NCBI GenBank assembly: GCA_902470815.1
Contig: CABRHS010000001.1
Coordinates: 1 to 64,000, forward strand
DNA length: 64,000 bases
Origin: an uncultured Collinsella sp.
Lineage (GTDB): Bacteria > Actinomycetota > Coriobacteriia > Coriobacteriales > Coriobacteriaceae
Direction: 5' to 3'
Shown here: in pieces, positions 1-9,890 of the stretch
Layout: every line of letters begins with the position of its first letter
Numbering within the stretch: position 1 is the stretch's first letter
The notes under the pieces: generated by a model
Seen by the model: only the letters and a program-made list of their open reading frames with translations
Databases searched by the model: none
Told to the model about the DNA's origin: nothing
Translations under genes and position numbers: made by a program

Positions 1-42
1 GTGATCCGCCACATGATCGTCCGTCGCGACGACCAGGAGTAG
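1..42 (+). CDS. rpsF: 30S ribosomal protein S6, C-terminal end only
   Basis: Only the last 13 codons and the TAG stop are inside the window (frame begins at base 1). The peptide ends VIRHMIVRRDDQE, which fits the conserved C-terminal strand of ribosomal protein S6. The identification also rests on context: rpsF directly before ssb and rpsR is one of the most conserved bacterial gene orders. S6 binds S18 in the platform of the 30S subunit, and the S18 gene lies just downstream. The 5' part and the operon promoter are outside the window. Confidence 0.8.
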   Translation: MIRHMIVRRDDQE

Positions 43-96
43 GTCATTTGTATGGCGCGGCGTCCATAATCGCCGCATGAGAGGTAGTGAACACGT

Positions 97-573
97 ATGA
101 GCATCAATCGAGTCAACATTTCCGGTAACCTCACCCGCGATCCGGAGCTGCGCGCCACCGCGAGCGGTACGCAGGTTCTGAGCTTCGGCGTGGCGGTCAA
201 CGACCGTCGTCGCAACCCTCAGACCGGTGAGTGGGAGGACTACCCGAACTTCGTGGACTGCACGATGTTCGGCACCCGTGCGGAGGCCGTGAAGCGCTAT
301 CTCTCGAAGGGGTCGAAGGTCGCGATCGAGGGCAAGCTCCGTTACAGCTCCTGGGAGCGTGACGGTCAGCGCCGCAGCAAGCTCGAGGTCATCGTCGATG
401 AGATCGAGTTCATGTCCCGCGGTCAGCAGGGCGAGGCAGGCGGTTATGCGCCCGCTCCGTCTTACGGCCAGCAGGGCGGCTACGCCCCCGCGCCCGCACC
501 GCAGCAGGCTCCGGCGCCCATGGCTCCGGTTCCGCCCGCGGTCGACGTCTACGATGAGGACATCCCGTTCTAG
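97..573 (+). CDS. ssb: Single-stranded DNA-binding protein
   Basis: 158 residues. The N-terminal OB fold (about 1-110) starts MSINRVNISGNLTRDPELR, the usual SSB opening, and is followed by a flexible Gly/Pro/Gln/Ala-rich linker (about 111-148). The acidic tip ends DEDIPF, the conserved tail that recruits replication and repair proteins. The protein coats single-stranded DNA at the fork. It lies 54 bases after rpsF and 62 bases before rpsR, so it is probably co-transcribed with these ribosomal genes. Length and tail are normal for a housekeeping SSB, so there is no sign of a plasmid or phage origin. Confidence 0.97.
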   Translation: MSINRVNISGNLTRDPELRATASGTQVLSFGVAVNDRRRNPQTGEWEDYPNFVDCTMFGTRAEAVKRYLSKGSKVAIEGKLRYSSWERDGQRRSKLEVIVDEIEFMSRGQQGEAGGYAPAPSYGQQGGYAPAPAPQQAPAPMAPVPPAVDVYDEDIPF

Positions 574-635
574 GGATGATTTGTAGTTGGCGGTATGGCC
601 CTTGCCACGCCGTCGTTCACGAAAGGTATTGAGAC

Positions 636-902
636 ATGGCTAATGATTATTCTGCCCGTCAGCCGCGTCGCAAGTACTGCCAGTTCTGCAAGGAGAACAC
701 TGAGTACATCGATTACAAGGATACTCAGCTCCTCCGCAAGTACATGACCGATCGCGGCAAGATTAAGCCGCGTCGCGTCACTGGCGCCTGCACGCAGCAT
801 CAGCACGACATCGCGAACGCCATCAAGCGCGCCCGCGAGATGGCTCTTCTGCCGTACGCTGTGCCCGTGGTGTCCACCCGCGGTCCTCGCGAGAAGAAGT
901 AG
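636..902 (+). CDS. rpsR: 30S ribosomal protein S18
   Basis: 88 residues with the S18 core: a CQFCKENTEYIDYKD segment followed by the basic RGKIKPRRVTG segment and a lysine-rich C-terminus. S18 pairs with S6 on the 30S platform. The N-terminal CxxC (residues 16-19) resembles the zinc-binding type of S18, but only two cysteines are seen there plus one at about residue 53, so zinc binding is uncertain. A GAAAGG ribosome-binding site precedes the ATG. It sits in the rpsF-ssb-rpsR-rplI series, 11 bases before rplI. Confidence 0.97.
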   Translation: MANDYSARQPRRKYCQFCKENTEYIDYKDTQLLRKYMTDRGKIKPRRVTGACTQHQHDIANAIKRAREMALLPYAVPVVSTRGPREKK

Positions 903-913
903 GGAGGGTACCC

Positions 914-1429
914 ATGAAAGTTGTTCTGCTTGGTGAGATCAAGGGCAAGGGCGGCGAGGGTGACGTCATCGACGTCGCTCAGGGTTACGCCGAGAACTAC
1001 CTGATTCCGCAGAAGCTCGCTGTTGCCGCTACCAAGGGCAACCTCAAGCAGCTCGAGGAGCGTCGTAGCAACATCGAGAAGCGCGAGGCCGTCCGTCTTG
1101 CCGACGCCGAGGCCCTCAAGGCCACGCTCGAGGGCAAGAAGGTCGCCGTCGACGCCAAGGTGGGCGAGGAGGGCATCCTCTTCGGCTCCGTCACCGCCGC
1201 CATGATCGCCGATGCGGTCAAGGCTCAGCTCGACGTCGACGTCGATCGCAAGCGCATCGAGCTCGGCAAGCCGATCAAGGTTGCCGGTGCTCACGAGGTC
1301 TCCATCTCCATCTACCGTGAGATCCGCACCTCCATCATCGTCCTCGTGGGCGTTGAGGAGGAGGCTGAGGTCGAGGAGACCGAGGCCGTCGCCGAGGAGG
1401 CCGTCGAGGCCGAGGCCGTCGCCGAGTAA
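914..1429 (+). CDS. rplI: 50S ribosomal protein L9 with acidic tail
   Basis: 171 residues. The N-terminal domain opens MKVVLLGEIKGKGGEGDVIDV with the typical L9 glycine/lysine loop. A long connecting helix (about 40-75) and the C-terminal domain (about 80-148) follow. L9 binds 23S rRNA at the base of the L1 stalk. The usual length is about 148; the extra 23 residues form a run rich in Glu, Ala and Val (EEEAEVEETEAVAEEA and on) that is absent from most L9 proteins. A strong GGGAGGG ribosome-binding site precedes the ATG. A rho-independent terminator follows at 1456-1488, ending the operon. Confidence 0.96.
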   Translation: MKVVLLGEIKGKGGEGDVIDVAQGYAENYLIPQKLAVAATKGNLKQLEERRSNIEKREAVRLADAEALKATLEGKKVAVDAKVGEEGILFGSVTAAMIADAVKAQLDVDVDRKRIELGKPIKVAGAHEVSISIYREIRTSIIVLVGVEEEAEVEETEAVAEEAVEAEAVAE

Positions 1430-1455
1430 CACTCGAGACGCCAATTGCGACTCTG

Positions 1456-1488
1456 GGGCCCTGCAGTATTGCGGGGCCCTTTTTCTTT
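1456..1488 (+). terminator. Rho-independent terminator after rplI
   Basis: A 10-bp stem (GGGCCCTGCA at 1456-1465 with TGCGGGGCCC at 1470-1479, one G-U pair) and a GTAT loop are followed directly by a T-rich run. It closes the rpsF-ssb-rpsR-rplI transcript. Confidence 0.9.
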
Positions 1489-2003
1489 TCGATCAACACC
1501 GCCTGACCGCGCCTGGCGGATATGCACACGGGTGCAGAAATCCACAGCGGCTCGTCGGATGTCATGGGGCCGGCGTTTGGCGGAGCCTGTGTCGCCTTCG
1601 ATATGAACGGTAGCGCCATTTCTCAATGGCACTGCGTCTACCTGCGAAGATAAGCAAAAAGAGCTATCTACCTGCGGATTCACCATCTCGACATATAAAC
1701 ACTGCATCATGCCGCAGTCACCAACTGGTAAAACGTGCAAAACCGCAGGTCAGCAAATGGGCTGTGGATAAGTTGAAATTCGTCGCTGGCAAAAATGTGG
1801 AAAACGTTGATAACCACCTTAAGCGCAGCTGGAGACGTCGACTTATCAACACCGCGCTGTGGAGTGAAAATAACTCAGTAAAACGCTTGACGTGCGCTTC
1901 TTTTGTGCGGCGCGGATGTACTGGGATACCCTACCATTGAGTGTCTCGCGCGCCTTTGCGCATGCGGCGTGGGACGTATTGAATATGTGAAGAGGAGGCG
2001 TGC
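1489..2003. promoter_or_regulatory. Gap before dnaB with a cluster of DnaA-box-like sites
   Basis: No convincing gene lies here. The stretch is clearly more AT-rich than its surroundings. DnaA-box-like nonamers lie at 1763-1771 (TGTGGATAA, the exact reverse of TTATCCACA), 1796-1804 (TGTGGAAAA), 1805-1813 (reverse of TTATCAACG) and 1843-1851 (TTATCAACA). A second motif, ACCTGCG, occurs in direct repeat within TCTACCTGCG at 1637-1646 and 1667-1676, and inverted within CCGCAGGT at 1743-1750. TTGACG at 1887-1892 could be a -35 element. The region is either a DnaA-regulated dnaB promoter or a replication-origin-like segment. Confidence 0.55.
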
Positions 2004-3413
2004 ATGAGCGGTGGTGGCGATTTCGCCTGGGACCCCGTGGGGGCCGGCACTGGCCCGGCCGATGTGGGCGCACTTAAGGGCCTGCCAAACAACATCGAGG
2101 CCGAGGCCAACGTCCTGGCGGCCATGCTGCTTTCGGGCGAGGTCGTGGAGGAGGCGCTCGTCGAGCTCCTCCCCGATGACTTTTACCGCCCTTCGCACAA
2201 GACGATCTTCATGGCCATGTCCGCCATGTACGAGAGCAGCGTGCCCATCGACTCGATCTCGCTGATCGATTACCTCAACTCGATCGATAAGCTCGAATCC
2301 GTGGGCGGCGAGGCGTATATCCTCGAGCTCATGGGCAACACGCTCGCGCTCGCCCATTGGCAGCACCACGCCGGGATGGTCCGTCGCGACGCCATGCTCC
2401 GTGAGATCATCGGCGCCACAAACCAGATCGGCGCCCTCGCCTACGATTCCCCCCTCGACACCAAGGAGGTGATCGAGCGCGCCGAGTCGATGCTGCTCTC
2501 CGTCACCGAGCGAGAGGTCAAGAGTTCGTACAAGGGGCTCACCGACTTCATGACCGAGGCCTATCAGGAGGCCGAGGAGGTGGCGCGCGCCGGTGGCGAC
2601 GTGCATGGAGCCCCGACGGGGTATCCGAGCCTCGATCGCATGCTCATGGGCCTTCGCGAGGGCCAACTGGTCGTCTTGGGCGCCCGACCCGCCGTGGGAA
2701 AGACCTCGTTCGCATTGAACCTGGCCCTCAACGCCGCCGCGGACGGCTACACGGTCGGATTCTTCTCGCTGGAGATGAGTGGCAAGGAGATCGCGCAGCG
2801 CTTCATCTGCGCGCAGGCCATGGTGAACATGTCCAACTTCCGCACCGGCCGCATCTCTCCCGAGGAGTGGGCGAATATCAACGAGGCGATCGGCGAGCTG
2901 AGCCGCCTGGACATCCTGATCGACGACACGCCCGGCACCACGGTCACCGAGATCCGCGCCAAGGCGCGACGCATGCTCCACAACAAGGAGCGCGCCGTGA
3001 TCATCCTGGACTACCTGCAGCTGGTCAACCCGCCGGCGGGCAAGAACTACAACGGCAACCGTGCCGTCGAGGTCTCCGAGATGAGCCGTGGCCTCAAGAT
3101 CATGGCCAAGGAGCTCGGCGTGCCCGTCATCATGCTCTCGCAGCTCAACCGTTCGCTCGAGGGGCGCACCGGCAAGCGCCCCCAGATGAGCGACCTGCGC
3201 GAATCGGGCTCCATCGAGCAAGACGCCGACATCGTCATGCTGCTCGACCGCTCCAGCACCGAGGCGGAGGCGGAGCGCGAGGACCGTCCGGACTTCGGCA
3301 TCACGCGCGTGATCGTCGCCAAGAACCGCTCGGGCCCCATCGGCGATGTGGACCTGATGTTCCTGCCCGCCTCCACCAAGTTCTATGAGATTGACGAACA
3401 CGCCGTCGAGTAG
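2004..3413 (+). CDS. dnaB: Replicative DNA helicase
   Basis: 469 residues, a normal length. The N-terminal DnaB domain covers about 26-130 and the RecA-like C-terminal ATPase about 200-465. Walker A is GARPAVGKT at 226-234 and Walker B is the AVIILDYLQL strand at about 331-340. The arginine-finger region lies in the IVAKNRSGP segment near the end. DnaB is the hexameric helicase that opens the fork. There is no intein or insertion in the ATPase. The start is set by AGAGGAGG a few bases upstream of the ATG. The gene follows an upstream gap rich in DnaA-box-like sites, so its expression may respond to DnaA. purA follows in the same direction with its own -10 hexamer. Confidence 0.97.
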   Translation: MSGGGDFAWDPVGAGTGPADVGALKGLPNNIEAEANVLAAMLLSGEVVEEALVELLPDDFYRPSHKTIFMAMSAMYESSVPIDSISLIDYLNSIDKLESVGGEAYILELMGNTLALAHWQHHAGMVRRDAMLREIIGATNQIGALAYDSPLDTKEVIERAESMLLSVTEREVKSSYKGLTDFMTEAYQEAEEVARAGGDVHGAPTGYPSLDRMLMGLREGQLVVLGARPAVGKTSFALNLALNAAADGYTVGFFSLEMSGKEIAQRFICAQAMVNMSNFRTGRISPEEWANINEAIGELSRLDILIDDTPGTTVTEIRAKARRMLHNKERAVIILDYLQLVNPPAGKNYNGNRAVEVSEMSRGLKIMAKELGVPVIMLSQLNRSLEGRTGKRPQMSDLRESGSIEQDADIVMLLDRSSTEAEAEREDRPDFGITRVIVAKNRSGPIGDVDLMFLPASTKFYEIDEHAVE

Positions 3414-3435
3414 CGTTTGGTGAGGTCGCTGTGCC

Positions 3436-3441
3436 TATAAT
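3436..3441 (+). promoter_or_regulatory. Likely -10 element of the purA promoter
   Basis: A perfect TATAAT lies 104 bases upstream of the purA start in the gap after dnaB. No good -35 hexamer is seen at 16-18 bases, so the promoter assignment rests on the -10 match and position. Confidence 0.45.
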
Positions 3442-3545
3442 AGGAACGCTGGGCCGCCTGCGGCCCGGTCTGCCGGGCGATCGCCCCGGCGCATAAGATG
3501 ATTCGCGCGGATCAAGCCGCCGCGCGCGTGGAATGAGGAGTAGCC

Positions 3546-4838
<1,293 letters not shown>

Positions 4839-4895
4839 TTCGGCCAAGTCAGCGCGCCGTCCGCCTGGGCGGCGCCTTGCTCTAGAGGAGGACGC

Positions 4896-6203
4896 ATGAG
4901 CGCACCCGAGAAGACCATCGACATCCTGCTGCTGGGTAGCGGCGGCCGCGAGCACGCCCTGGCGGCCAAGCTCGCCGAGTCCCCGCTGTGCGGCACGCTC
5001 TACATCGCCCCGGGCAACGGCGGCACGCTGGAGCTTGGCGAGAACGTGGCCCTGGACGCCGAGGATCCCGCCGCCGTGGCGGACTTTGCCCGTCAGACCG
5101 GCTGCGGCCTTGTGGTGATCGGCCCCGAGGCCCCGCTCGTGAAGGGCGTTGCCGACGCCGTGCGCGAGGCCGGCATTGCCTGCTTCGGCCCGGGCGCGGC
5201 GGGTGCGCAGCTCGAGGGCTCCAAGCGCTTCTCCAAGGAGCTCATGGTTCGCGCCGGCATCCCCACCGCGGCGTACGGCTCCTTCACCGACGAGGAGTCC
5301 GCGCTCGCCTACGTGCGCGAGCAGGGCGCCCCGGTGGTCGTCAAGGCCGACGGCCTGGCCGCCGGCAAGGGCGTCGTGGTCGCGCTCACGCTCGACGAGG
5401 CCCTGCGGGCCGTGCACGAGTGCTTCGACGGGGCGTTCGGCGCCGCGGGCAGCACGGTGGTCATCGAGGAGATGCTCACCGGTCCCGAGTGCACGCTGCT
5501 CGCCTTCACCGACGGCAAGACGGTGAGCCCCATGGCCACCTCCCAAGATCACAAGCGCGCCCTTGAGGGCGACCTCGGTCCCAACACGGGCGGCATGGGC
5601 GTGTACAGCCCCGTGCCGATCGTCACGGACGAGGAGCACGCCGAGATGTGCCGCATCTTGGACGAGACCATCGCCGCCGCCAACCGCGAGGGCATCGATT
5701 TCCGCGGCTGCCTGTACGGCGGCTTCATGCTCACGCCCCAGGGCCCCAAGGTCATCGAGTACAACGCCCGCTTTGGCGATCCCGAGACCGAGGTGCTCAT
5801 GCCCCGTCTGAAGAGCGATCTGGTGGAGGTCATGCTCGCCTGCGCCGAGCAGCGCCTGGACGAGGTCGAGCTCGAGTGGCGCGACGAGTGGGCCGTGTCC
5901 GTGGTCCTCACGAGCGCCGGCTATCCGGGTTCCTATGAGAAGGGCAAGGTCATCACCGGTATCGAGGACGCGGCTGCCATGGAGAACGTGACCGTCTACC
6001 ATGCCGGTACCGCGGTCAACGAGGACGGCGAGCTCGTCACCTCCGGCGGCCGCGTGCTCGACGTGACCGCGCTGGGCGAGACCTTCGAGGCCGCGCGCGA
6101 CCTCGCGTACGCCGCCTGCGAGAAGATCGACTTCGAGGGCAAGACCCTCCGCCGCGACATCGGCCTGCGCGCCCTGCGCGGCCGCGACGCCTGGGACGCG
6201 TAA
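4896..6203 (+). CDS. purD: Phosphoribosylamine-glycine ligase (GARS)
   Basis: 435 residues. An ATP-grasp enzyme of de novo purine synthesis that joins phosphoribosylamine and glycine. The N-terminal domain opens with LLLGSGGREHALA (the family GGREHA signature). The ATP-grasp core holds the VVKADGLAAGKGV strand at about 150 and the EYNARFGDPETE metal-binding motif at about 288-299, both intact. AGAGGAGG precedes the ATG. It is 57 bases after purA. The preceding gap has a GC-rich inverted repeat (GCGCCG...CGGCGC) without a T run, so read-through from purA is likely. Confidence 0.97.
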   Translation: MSAPEKTIDILLLGSGGREHALAAKLAESPLCGTLYIAPGNGGTLELGENVALDAEDPAAVADFARQTGCGLVVIGPEAPLVKGVADAVREAGIACFGPGAAGAQLEGSKRFSKELMVRAGIPTAAYGSFTDEESALAYVREQGAPVVVKADGLAAGKGVVVALTLDEALRAVHECFDGAFGAAGSTVVIEEMLTGPECTLLAFTDGKTVSPMATSQDHKRALEGDLGPNTGGMGVYSPVPIVTDEEHAEMCRILDETIAAANREGIDFRGCLYGGFMLTPQGPKVIEYNARFGDPETEVLMPRLKSDLVEVMLACAEQRLDEVELEWRDEWAVSVVLTSAGYPGSYEKGKVITGIEDAAAMENVTVYHAGTAVNEDGELVTSGGRVLDVTALGETFEAARDLAYAACEKIDFEGKTLRRDIGLRALRGRDAWDA

Positions 6204-6243
6204 GGGCGCCACGGGCGAGCGGGCACCATGGCCTTGCTGCGGG

Positions 6244-6341
6244 TACAATAGGGCGTTGACGAGACGCGACGATACGACGGGGGTGCGCGGCGCCCCCGTC
6301 GGCGTTCCGGCCGCCGCGACGCATCTGCGCGTGGCGGCCGG
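6244..6341 (+). promoter_or_regulatory. Likely promoter and two leader hairpins before the NUDIX gene
   Basis: TACAAT at 6244-6249 is a plausible -10. Downstream, inside the presumed leader, are two stable stem-loops: 6275-6286 with 6290-6301 (12 bp, loop of three) and 6307-6315 with 6333-6341 (9 bp). Neither is followed by a T run, so they look like leader structures or mRNA-stabilising elements rather than terminators. Their role is unknown. Confidence 0.45.
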
Positions 6342-6362
6342 GACAGACGATGGGAGCTTGAG

Positions 6363-7004
6363 ATGGAGAACGAGGAGTACGAGGTCAAGGTAATCGACAC
6401 CGAGGAGGAGGCCCCGGCCGATACCGAGCCCTCGCTGGTCCTGGGCGACGACGACCCCCGCGACGCGGGCCTACATGAGCGCATCATCTCCGAGGAGCAG
6501 GCCTGGAAGGGCAGGTTCCTGGATGTCCGCAGCGCTCAGGTCGAGCTCCCCAACGGTCGCGTGACCGGCCGCGACCTGGTACGGCATCCCGGCGCATCGG
6601 CCGTGGTGGCGCTCACCGAGAGCGGCAAGATCGTCTTGGTCCGCCAGTACCGCACGGCCATCGACCGCGTGACGGTCGAGATCCCCGCCGGCAAGCTCGA
6701 TCCCGGCGAGGATCCGCTGGAGTGCGCAAAGCGCGAGCTCCACGAGGAGACGGGGTTCTCGGCCAGCCGGATCCAGTACCTCACCACCATCGCCACGACG
6801 CCCGGGTTCTGCGATGAGGTGATTCACATCTACATGGCCACGGGGCTCACCTTTGACGGTGCGAACCCCGATGATGACGAGTTCGTCAACGTCGACCTGG
6901 TTCCGTTGTCCGAGCTCATCGATGCGGTGCTCGACGGCAAGATCGAGGACGCAAAGACCGTCGTGGGCGCGCTGGCCTGCGACGCGATTGCGCATAGGCT
7001 CTGA
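6363..7004 (+). CDS. NUDIX hydrolase, probably ADP-ribose pyrophosphatase
   Basis: 213 residues. A complete Nudix box spans residues 110-132: Gly110, Glu116, then RELHEETGF at 124-132, matching G-x5-E-x7-REUxEExGU. The preceding strand KIVLVRQYRTAIDR and the IPAGKLDPGE segment resemble the NudF/ADP-ribose pyrophosphatase subgroup, which cleaves ADP-ribose to AMP and ribose phosphate. The first 40 residues are acidic and poorly conserved in such proteins. The start is supported by GGGAGC upstream. It follows purD by 159 bases. Substrate is inferred, not seen. Confidence 0.85.
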   Translation: MENEEYEVKVIDTEEEAPADTEPSLVLGDDDPRDAGLHERIISEEQAWKGRFLDVRSAQVELPNGRVTGRDLVRHPGASAVVALTESGKIVLVRQYRTAIDRVTVEIPAGKLDPGEDPLECAKRELHEETGFSASRIQYLTTIATTPGFCDEVIHIYMATGLTFDGANPDDDEFVNVDLVPLSELIDAVLDGKIEDAKTVVGALACDAIAHRL

Positions 7005-7015
7005 TTCGTCCCATC

Positions 7016-7094
7016 GGCCCCGAGAAGGGGCAAGGGCTTGGGCTGCTCCTCGTTCCTGCGGAATCGCCCAAGCCCTTGCCCCCCTCTCGGGGCC
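7016..7094. repeat. Large near-perfect inverted repeat (possible terminator)
   Basis: The arms at 7016-7043 and 7066-7094 are complementary over about 28 bp with a single one-base bulge or mismatch, around a 22-base loop. The stem starts just after the NUDIX stop codon. It is far longer than a usual terminator and has no T run on either side, so it may be a processed hairpin or a remnant of a small palindromic repeat. Confidence 0.75.
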
Positions 7095-7149
7095 TGCCTC
7101 ACCTGAGCCGATATGCTCGTACATGATATTTGTTGCAGGAAAGATGCCT

Positions 7150-8922
7150 ATGTTCAAGCGTTTTATATCCTATTACGGGCCTGAGAAGGGGCTGTTCATC
7201 GCCGATACGGTCTGCGCACTCACATATGCGGGGATCGACTTGGCGTTCCCCATCATCTTGCGGGCGCTGACCGGTGGGCTGTTCACCGAGGGGGCTGCCG
7301 CAATCATGGACGGCCTGATGTTCGTGGGTGCGGGGTTGGTGCTCATGTACCTCATCCGAACCGCGTGCATCTACTTCGTGTCCGCCCAGGGGCACATCAT
7401 GGGCGCGCGCATGGAGTCACGCATGCGCGAGGACCTGTTCGATCAGTATGAGCGCTTCAGCTTCTCCTACTTTGACGCGCACAACTCGGGCGACATGATG
7501 AGCCGCGTGGTCAACGACCTGTTCGACATCTGCGAGGGTGCCCATCACCTGCCCGAGTGGATCATCATCTGCGGCATCAAGATCATCGGCGCGCTCGCGA
7601 TCCTCTTCACCATCTCGCCCGAGCTGGCGGGCGCCCTCACGTTGGTCACCGTGGTGTTCGTGGGCGTGATGATTCGCCAGAACCTGCACATGCGCAGCGT
7701 GTTCGCCGACAATCGCACCAAGATCTCCGAGGTGAACTCGCAGCTCCAGGATTCGCTTGCCGGCATGCGCGTGGTCAAGTCCTTCGCCAATGAGGACGCC
7801 GAGCGCGCCAAGTTTCGCGTGGCGAACGGCCGCTACCTTGATTCGAAGGTCGCGCAGTACAGGGTGATGGGCGGCTATCAGGCCACGAGCGCGGTGATGA
7901 CGGCGGCCCACTACATCACGATCGTCCTGCTCGGCGGCTACCTTGTCGCCCAAGGGCGGATGACTGCCGTCGACATGGCCACGTTCGCGCTGTACATCAG
8001 CCTGTTCACCGGTCCCATCGAGACGCTCGTGAACTCCACCGAGATGTTCCAGAAGGCCATCGCGGGGTTTCGACGCATGGACGAGGTCCTGGCCACCGCG
8101 CCCGACATCCAGGATGCACCCGGCGCCTTGCCGCTTCAGGTGACGGAGGGGGCCATCGAGTATCGCGACGTGTGCTTCTCCTATGCCGACGGTGAGATCG
8201 CCGAGGACGGGGAGGGGCAGCGCCCCGTGATCGACCATATGAGCCTTTCCATCAAGCCCGGCGAGACCATCGCTCTGGTGGGGCCGTCCGGCGGCGGCAA
8301 ATCGACGACCTGCTCGCTGCTCCCCAGGTTCTACGACGTGACGAGCGGCTCGATCCTGATTGATGGCCAGGATGTGCGCGCGGTGACGCAGCACAGCCTG
8401 CGGAGCGCGATCGGCCTGGTGCAGCAGGACGTGTATCTGTTCGACGGCACGCTGCGCGACAACATCGGCTACGGCCGCCCCGGCGCCACCGACGCCGAGA
8501 TCGAGGACGCCGCGCGCAAGGCGAACATCCACGAGTTCATCGCGAGCCTGCCGCAGGGGTACGACACCGTGGTGGGCGAGCGCGGCAGCCGCCTTTCCGG
8601 TGGTCAGAAGCAGCGCGTCGCCATCGCGCGCGTGTTCCTCAAGAACCCGGCGATCCTGATCTTGGACGAGGCGACCTCCGCGCTGGACAACGAGAGCGAG
8701 GAGGCGGTGCAGGAGTCGCTCGAGAGGCTGGCCGCAGACCGGACCACCATCATCATCGCGCATCGCCTGTCGACCATCAAAAACGCCGACGAGATAGCGA
8801 CCGTGGAGCGTGGGCGCGTTGTGGAGCGCGGGACGCACGAGGAGCTTCTCGCCCGCGGCGGCACGTACGCCCGGTACTATCGGATGCAGTTTGAGGGCGC
8901 GCGGGCGCGTGACGTGAGGTAG
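7150..8922 (+). CDS. ABC transporter, fused permease and ATP-binding protein
   Basis: About 590 residues: an N-terminal exporter-type membrane domain with six predicted helices (about 15-310) fused to an ATPase. Walker A is GPSGGGKST, the signature RLSGGQKQR, Walker B ILILDEATSALD with the catalytic Glu, and the switch His lies in IIIAHRLST, so both ATP sites of a homodimer would be active. The product is a type IV (MsbA-like) exporter for lipids, peptides or drugs; the substrate cannot be told. The start at 7150 is preferred because AGGAAAG lies six bases upstream; an ATG at 7144 is too close to it. It is followed three bases later by a membrane protein of unknown function. Confidence 0.92.
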   Translation: MFKRFISYYGPEKGLFIADTVCALTYAGIDLAFPIILRALTGGLFTEGAAAIMDGLMFVGAGLVLMYLIRTACIYFVSAQGHIMGARMESRMREDLFDQYERFSFSYFDAHNSGDMMSRVVNDLFDICEGAHHLPEWIIICGIKIIGALAILFTISPELAGALTLVTVVFVGVMIRQNLHMRSVFADNRTKISEVNSQLQDSLAGMRVVKSFANEDAERAKFRVANGRYLDSKVAQYRVMGGYQATSAVMTAAHYITIVLLGGYLVAQGRMTAVDMATFALYISLFTGPIETLVNSTEMFQKAIAGFRRMDEVLATAPDIQDAPGALPLQVTEGAIEYRDVCFSYADGEIAEDGEGQRPVIDHMSLSIKPGETIALVGPSGGGKSTTCSLLPRFYDVTSGSILIDGQDVRAVTQHSLRSAIGLVQQDVYLFDGTLRDNIGYGRPGATDAEIEDAARKANIHEFIASLPQGYDTVVGERGSRLSGGQKQRVAIARVFLKNPAILILDEATSALDNESEEAVQESLERLAADRTTIIIAHRLSTIKNADEIATVERGRVVERGTHEELLARGGTYARYYRMQFEGARARDVR

Positions 8923-8925
8923 CCG

Positions 8926-9873
8926 ATGAGCAAGAAACAGAACATGACACCGGATGAGGCGGAGGCGCTGTTCTCCGAACTCGACGCATCCGGAGTGCTC
9001 GATCCCGACCGCGGGGCAGCGTGTAAGGACCGCCGCGGGCATGGGCTGTTCGCGCGCCGCCGGAGGAGCGGGCAGGCGCCCGCGGGCGACGGGGGCGAGC
9101 CCGTCGGCGGCGGGGAGTCGTCCAGCGGCGCCTCTGGGCACGCCGGCGTCGGCAAGGTGGACCCGCTGTCCGACGAGGACCCGTCCGGATCGCAGGTGGG
9201 CAAGACGATCTCCCGCACCGCCGTGGTGGTGATCTTGGGCGTGTTCGCGTTCGTTCTGGGCATGCAGATCGTCTACGGTGTGAGCCGCCGCCTGAACACG
9301 GCGAACCTGTCCGATCGGACCAATGCCGAGACCGTCTCGCACGCCATGGATTCGGGCGTGGAGTGGGGCAACGGGTTCACGCAGTTCCCGCGCGACTTCA
9401 CGGTGAACGAGGCGAGCGAGAAGACCGGCGTGGTCGAGGTCTCGGTTGTCGACACGGATTCGCGCAATGAGCTCGAGCTGCTGTCCAACTCTCAGATCCA
9501 GGCGAGCGCCCTGGCGACCAACGCCCTGCTCAACGACAAGATCAACCGCGTTGTCTACAACGTGTACACGCTGGTGGACGACTCCGGGGCGTTCCAGCAC
9601 GACAGCCTGTTCGGCTTCATTCCCGCTCACGGGACGCGTCGCGCGATGCTCACCTTCGTATGGACCAAGTCGCAATCCGGCACCCCGTCGAACATCGATT
9701 GGGAGCTCAAGATCATTGGAATGGACGACGACCTGGCCGAGGCGATCCAGACGCAGGTCAACTCGGTGAGCTCGCTCGCGGAGAACCCCGGTGCGACGCA
9801 GGGTGAAATCGACGAGGAGCTCGTCCTGCGCGATCGGGATGCATATCTTGAGGCGCAGGCGGCGGCCGAATAG
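8926..9873 (+). CDS. Single-pass membrane protein of unknown function
   Basis: 315 residues, not recognised. A charged, Gly/Ser-rich cytoplasmic segment (1-92) carries a basic RRRRSG patch. One transmembrane helix follows at about 98-118. The outer part of about 195 residues contains FTQFPRDFTVNEA and a C-terminal acidic helix. There are no cysteines in the outer part and no catalytic motif is evident. It starts three bases after the ABC exporter stop with GAGG upstream, so the two are almost certainly co-transcribed and this protein may assist the exporter or act in the envelope. A GC-rich stem-loop follows between this gene and the convergent pyridoxamine kinase gene. Confidence 0.85.
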   Translation: MSKKQNMTPDEAEALFSELDASGVLDPDRGAACKDRRGHGLFARRRRSGQAPAGDGGEPVGGGESSSGASGHAGVGKVDPLSDEDPSGSQVGKTISRTAVVVILGVFAFVLGMQIVYGVSRRLNTANLSDRTNAETVSHAMDSGVEWGNGFTQFPRDFTVNEASEKTGVVEVSVVDTDSRNELELLSNSQIQASALATNALLNDKINRVVYNVYTLVDDSGAFQHDSLFGFIPAHGTRRAMLTFVWTKSQSGTPSNIDWELKIIGMDDDLAEAIQTQVNSVSSLAENPGATQGEIDEELVLRDRDAYLEAQAAAE

Positions 9874-9890
9874 CCTCCCGTGCTTGAAGC

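Noticed and set aside
1626..1940. Open frame in the gap before dnaB
   Set aside because: It runs through the DnaA-box cluster and repeated motifs, has no ribosome-binding site and no family match.
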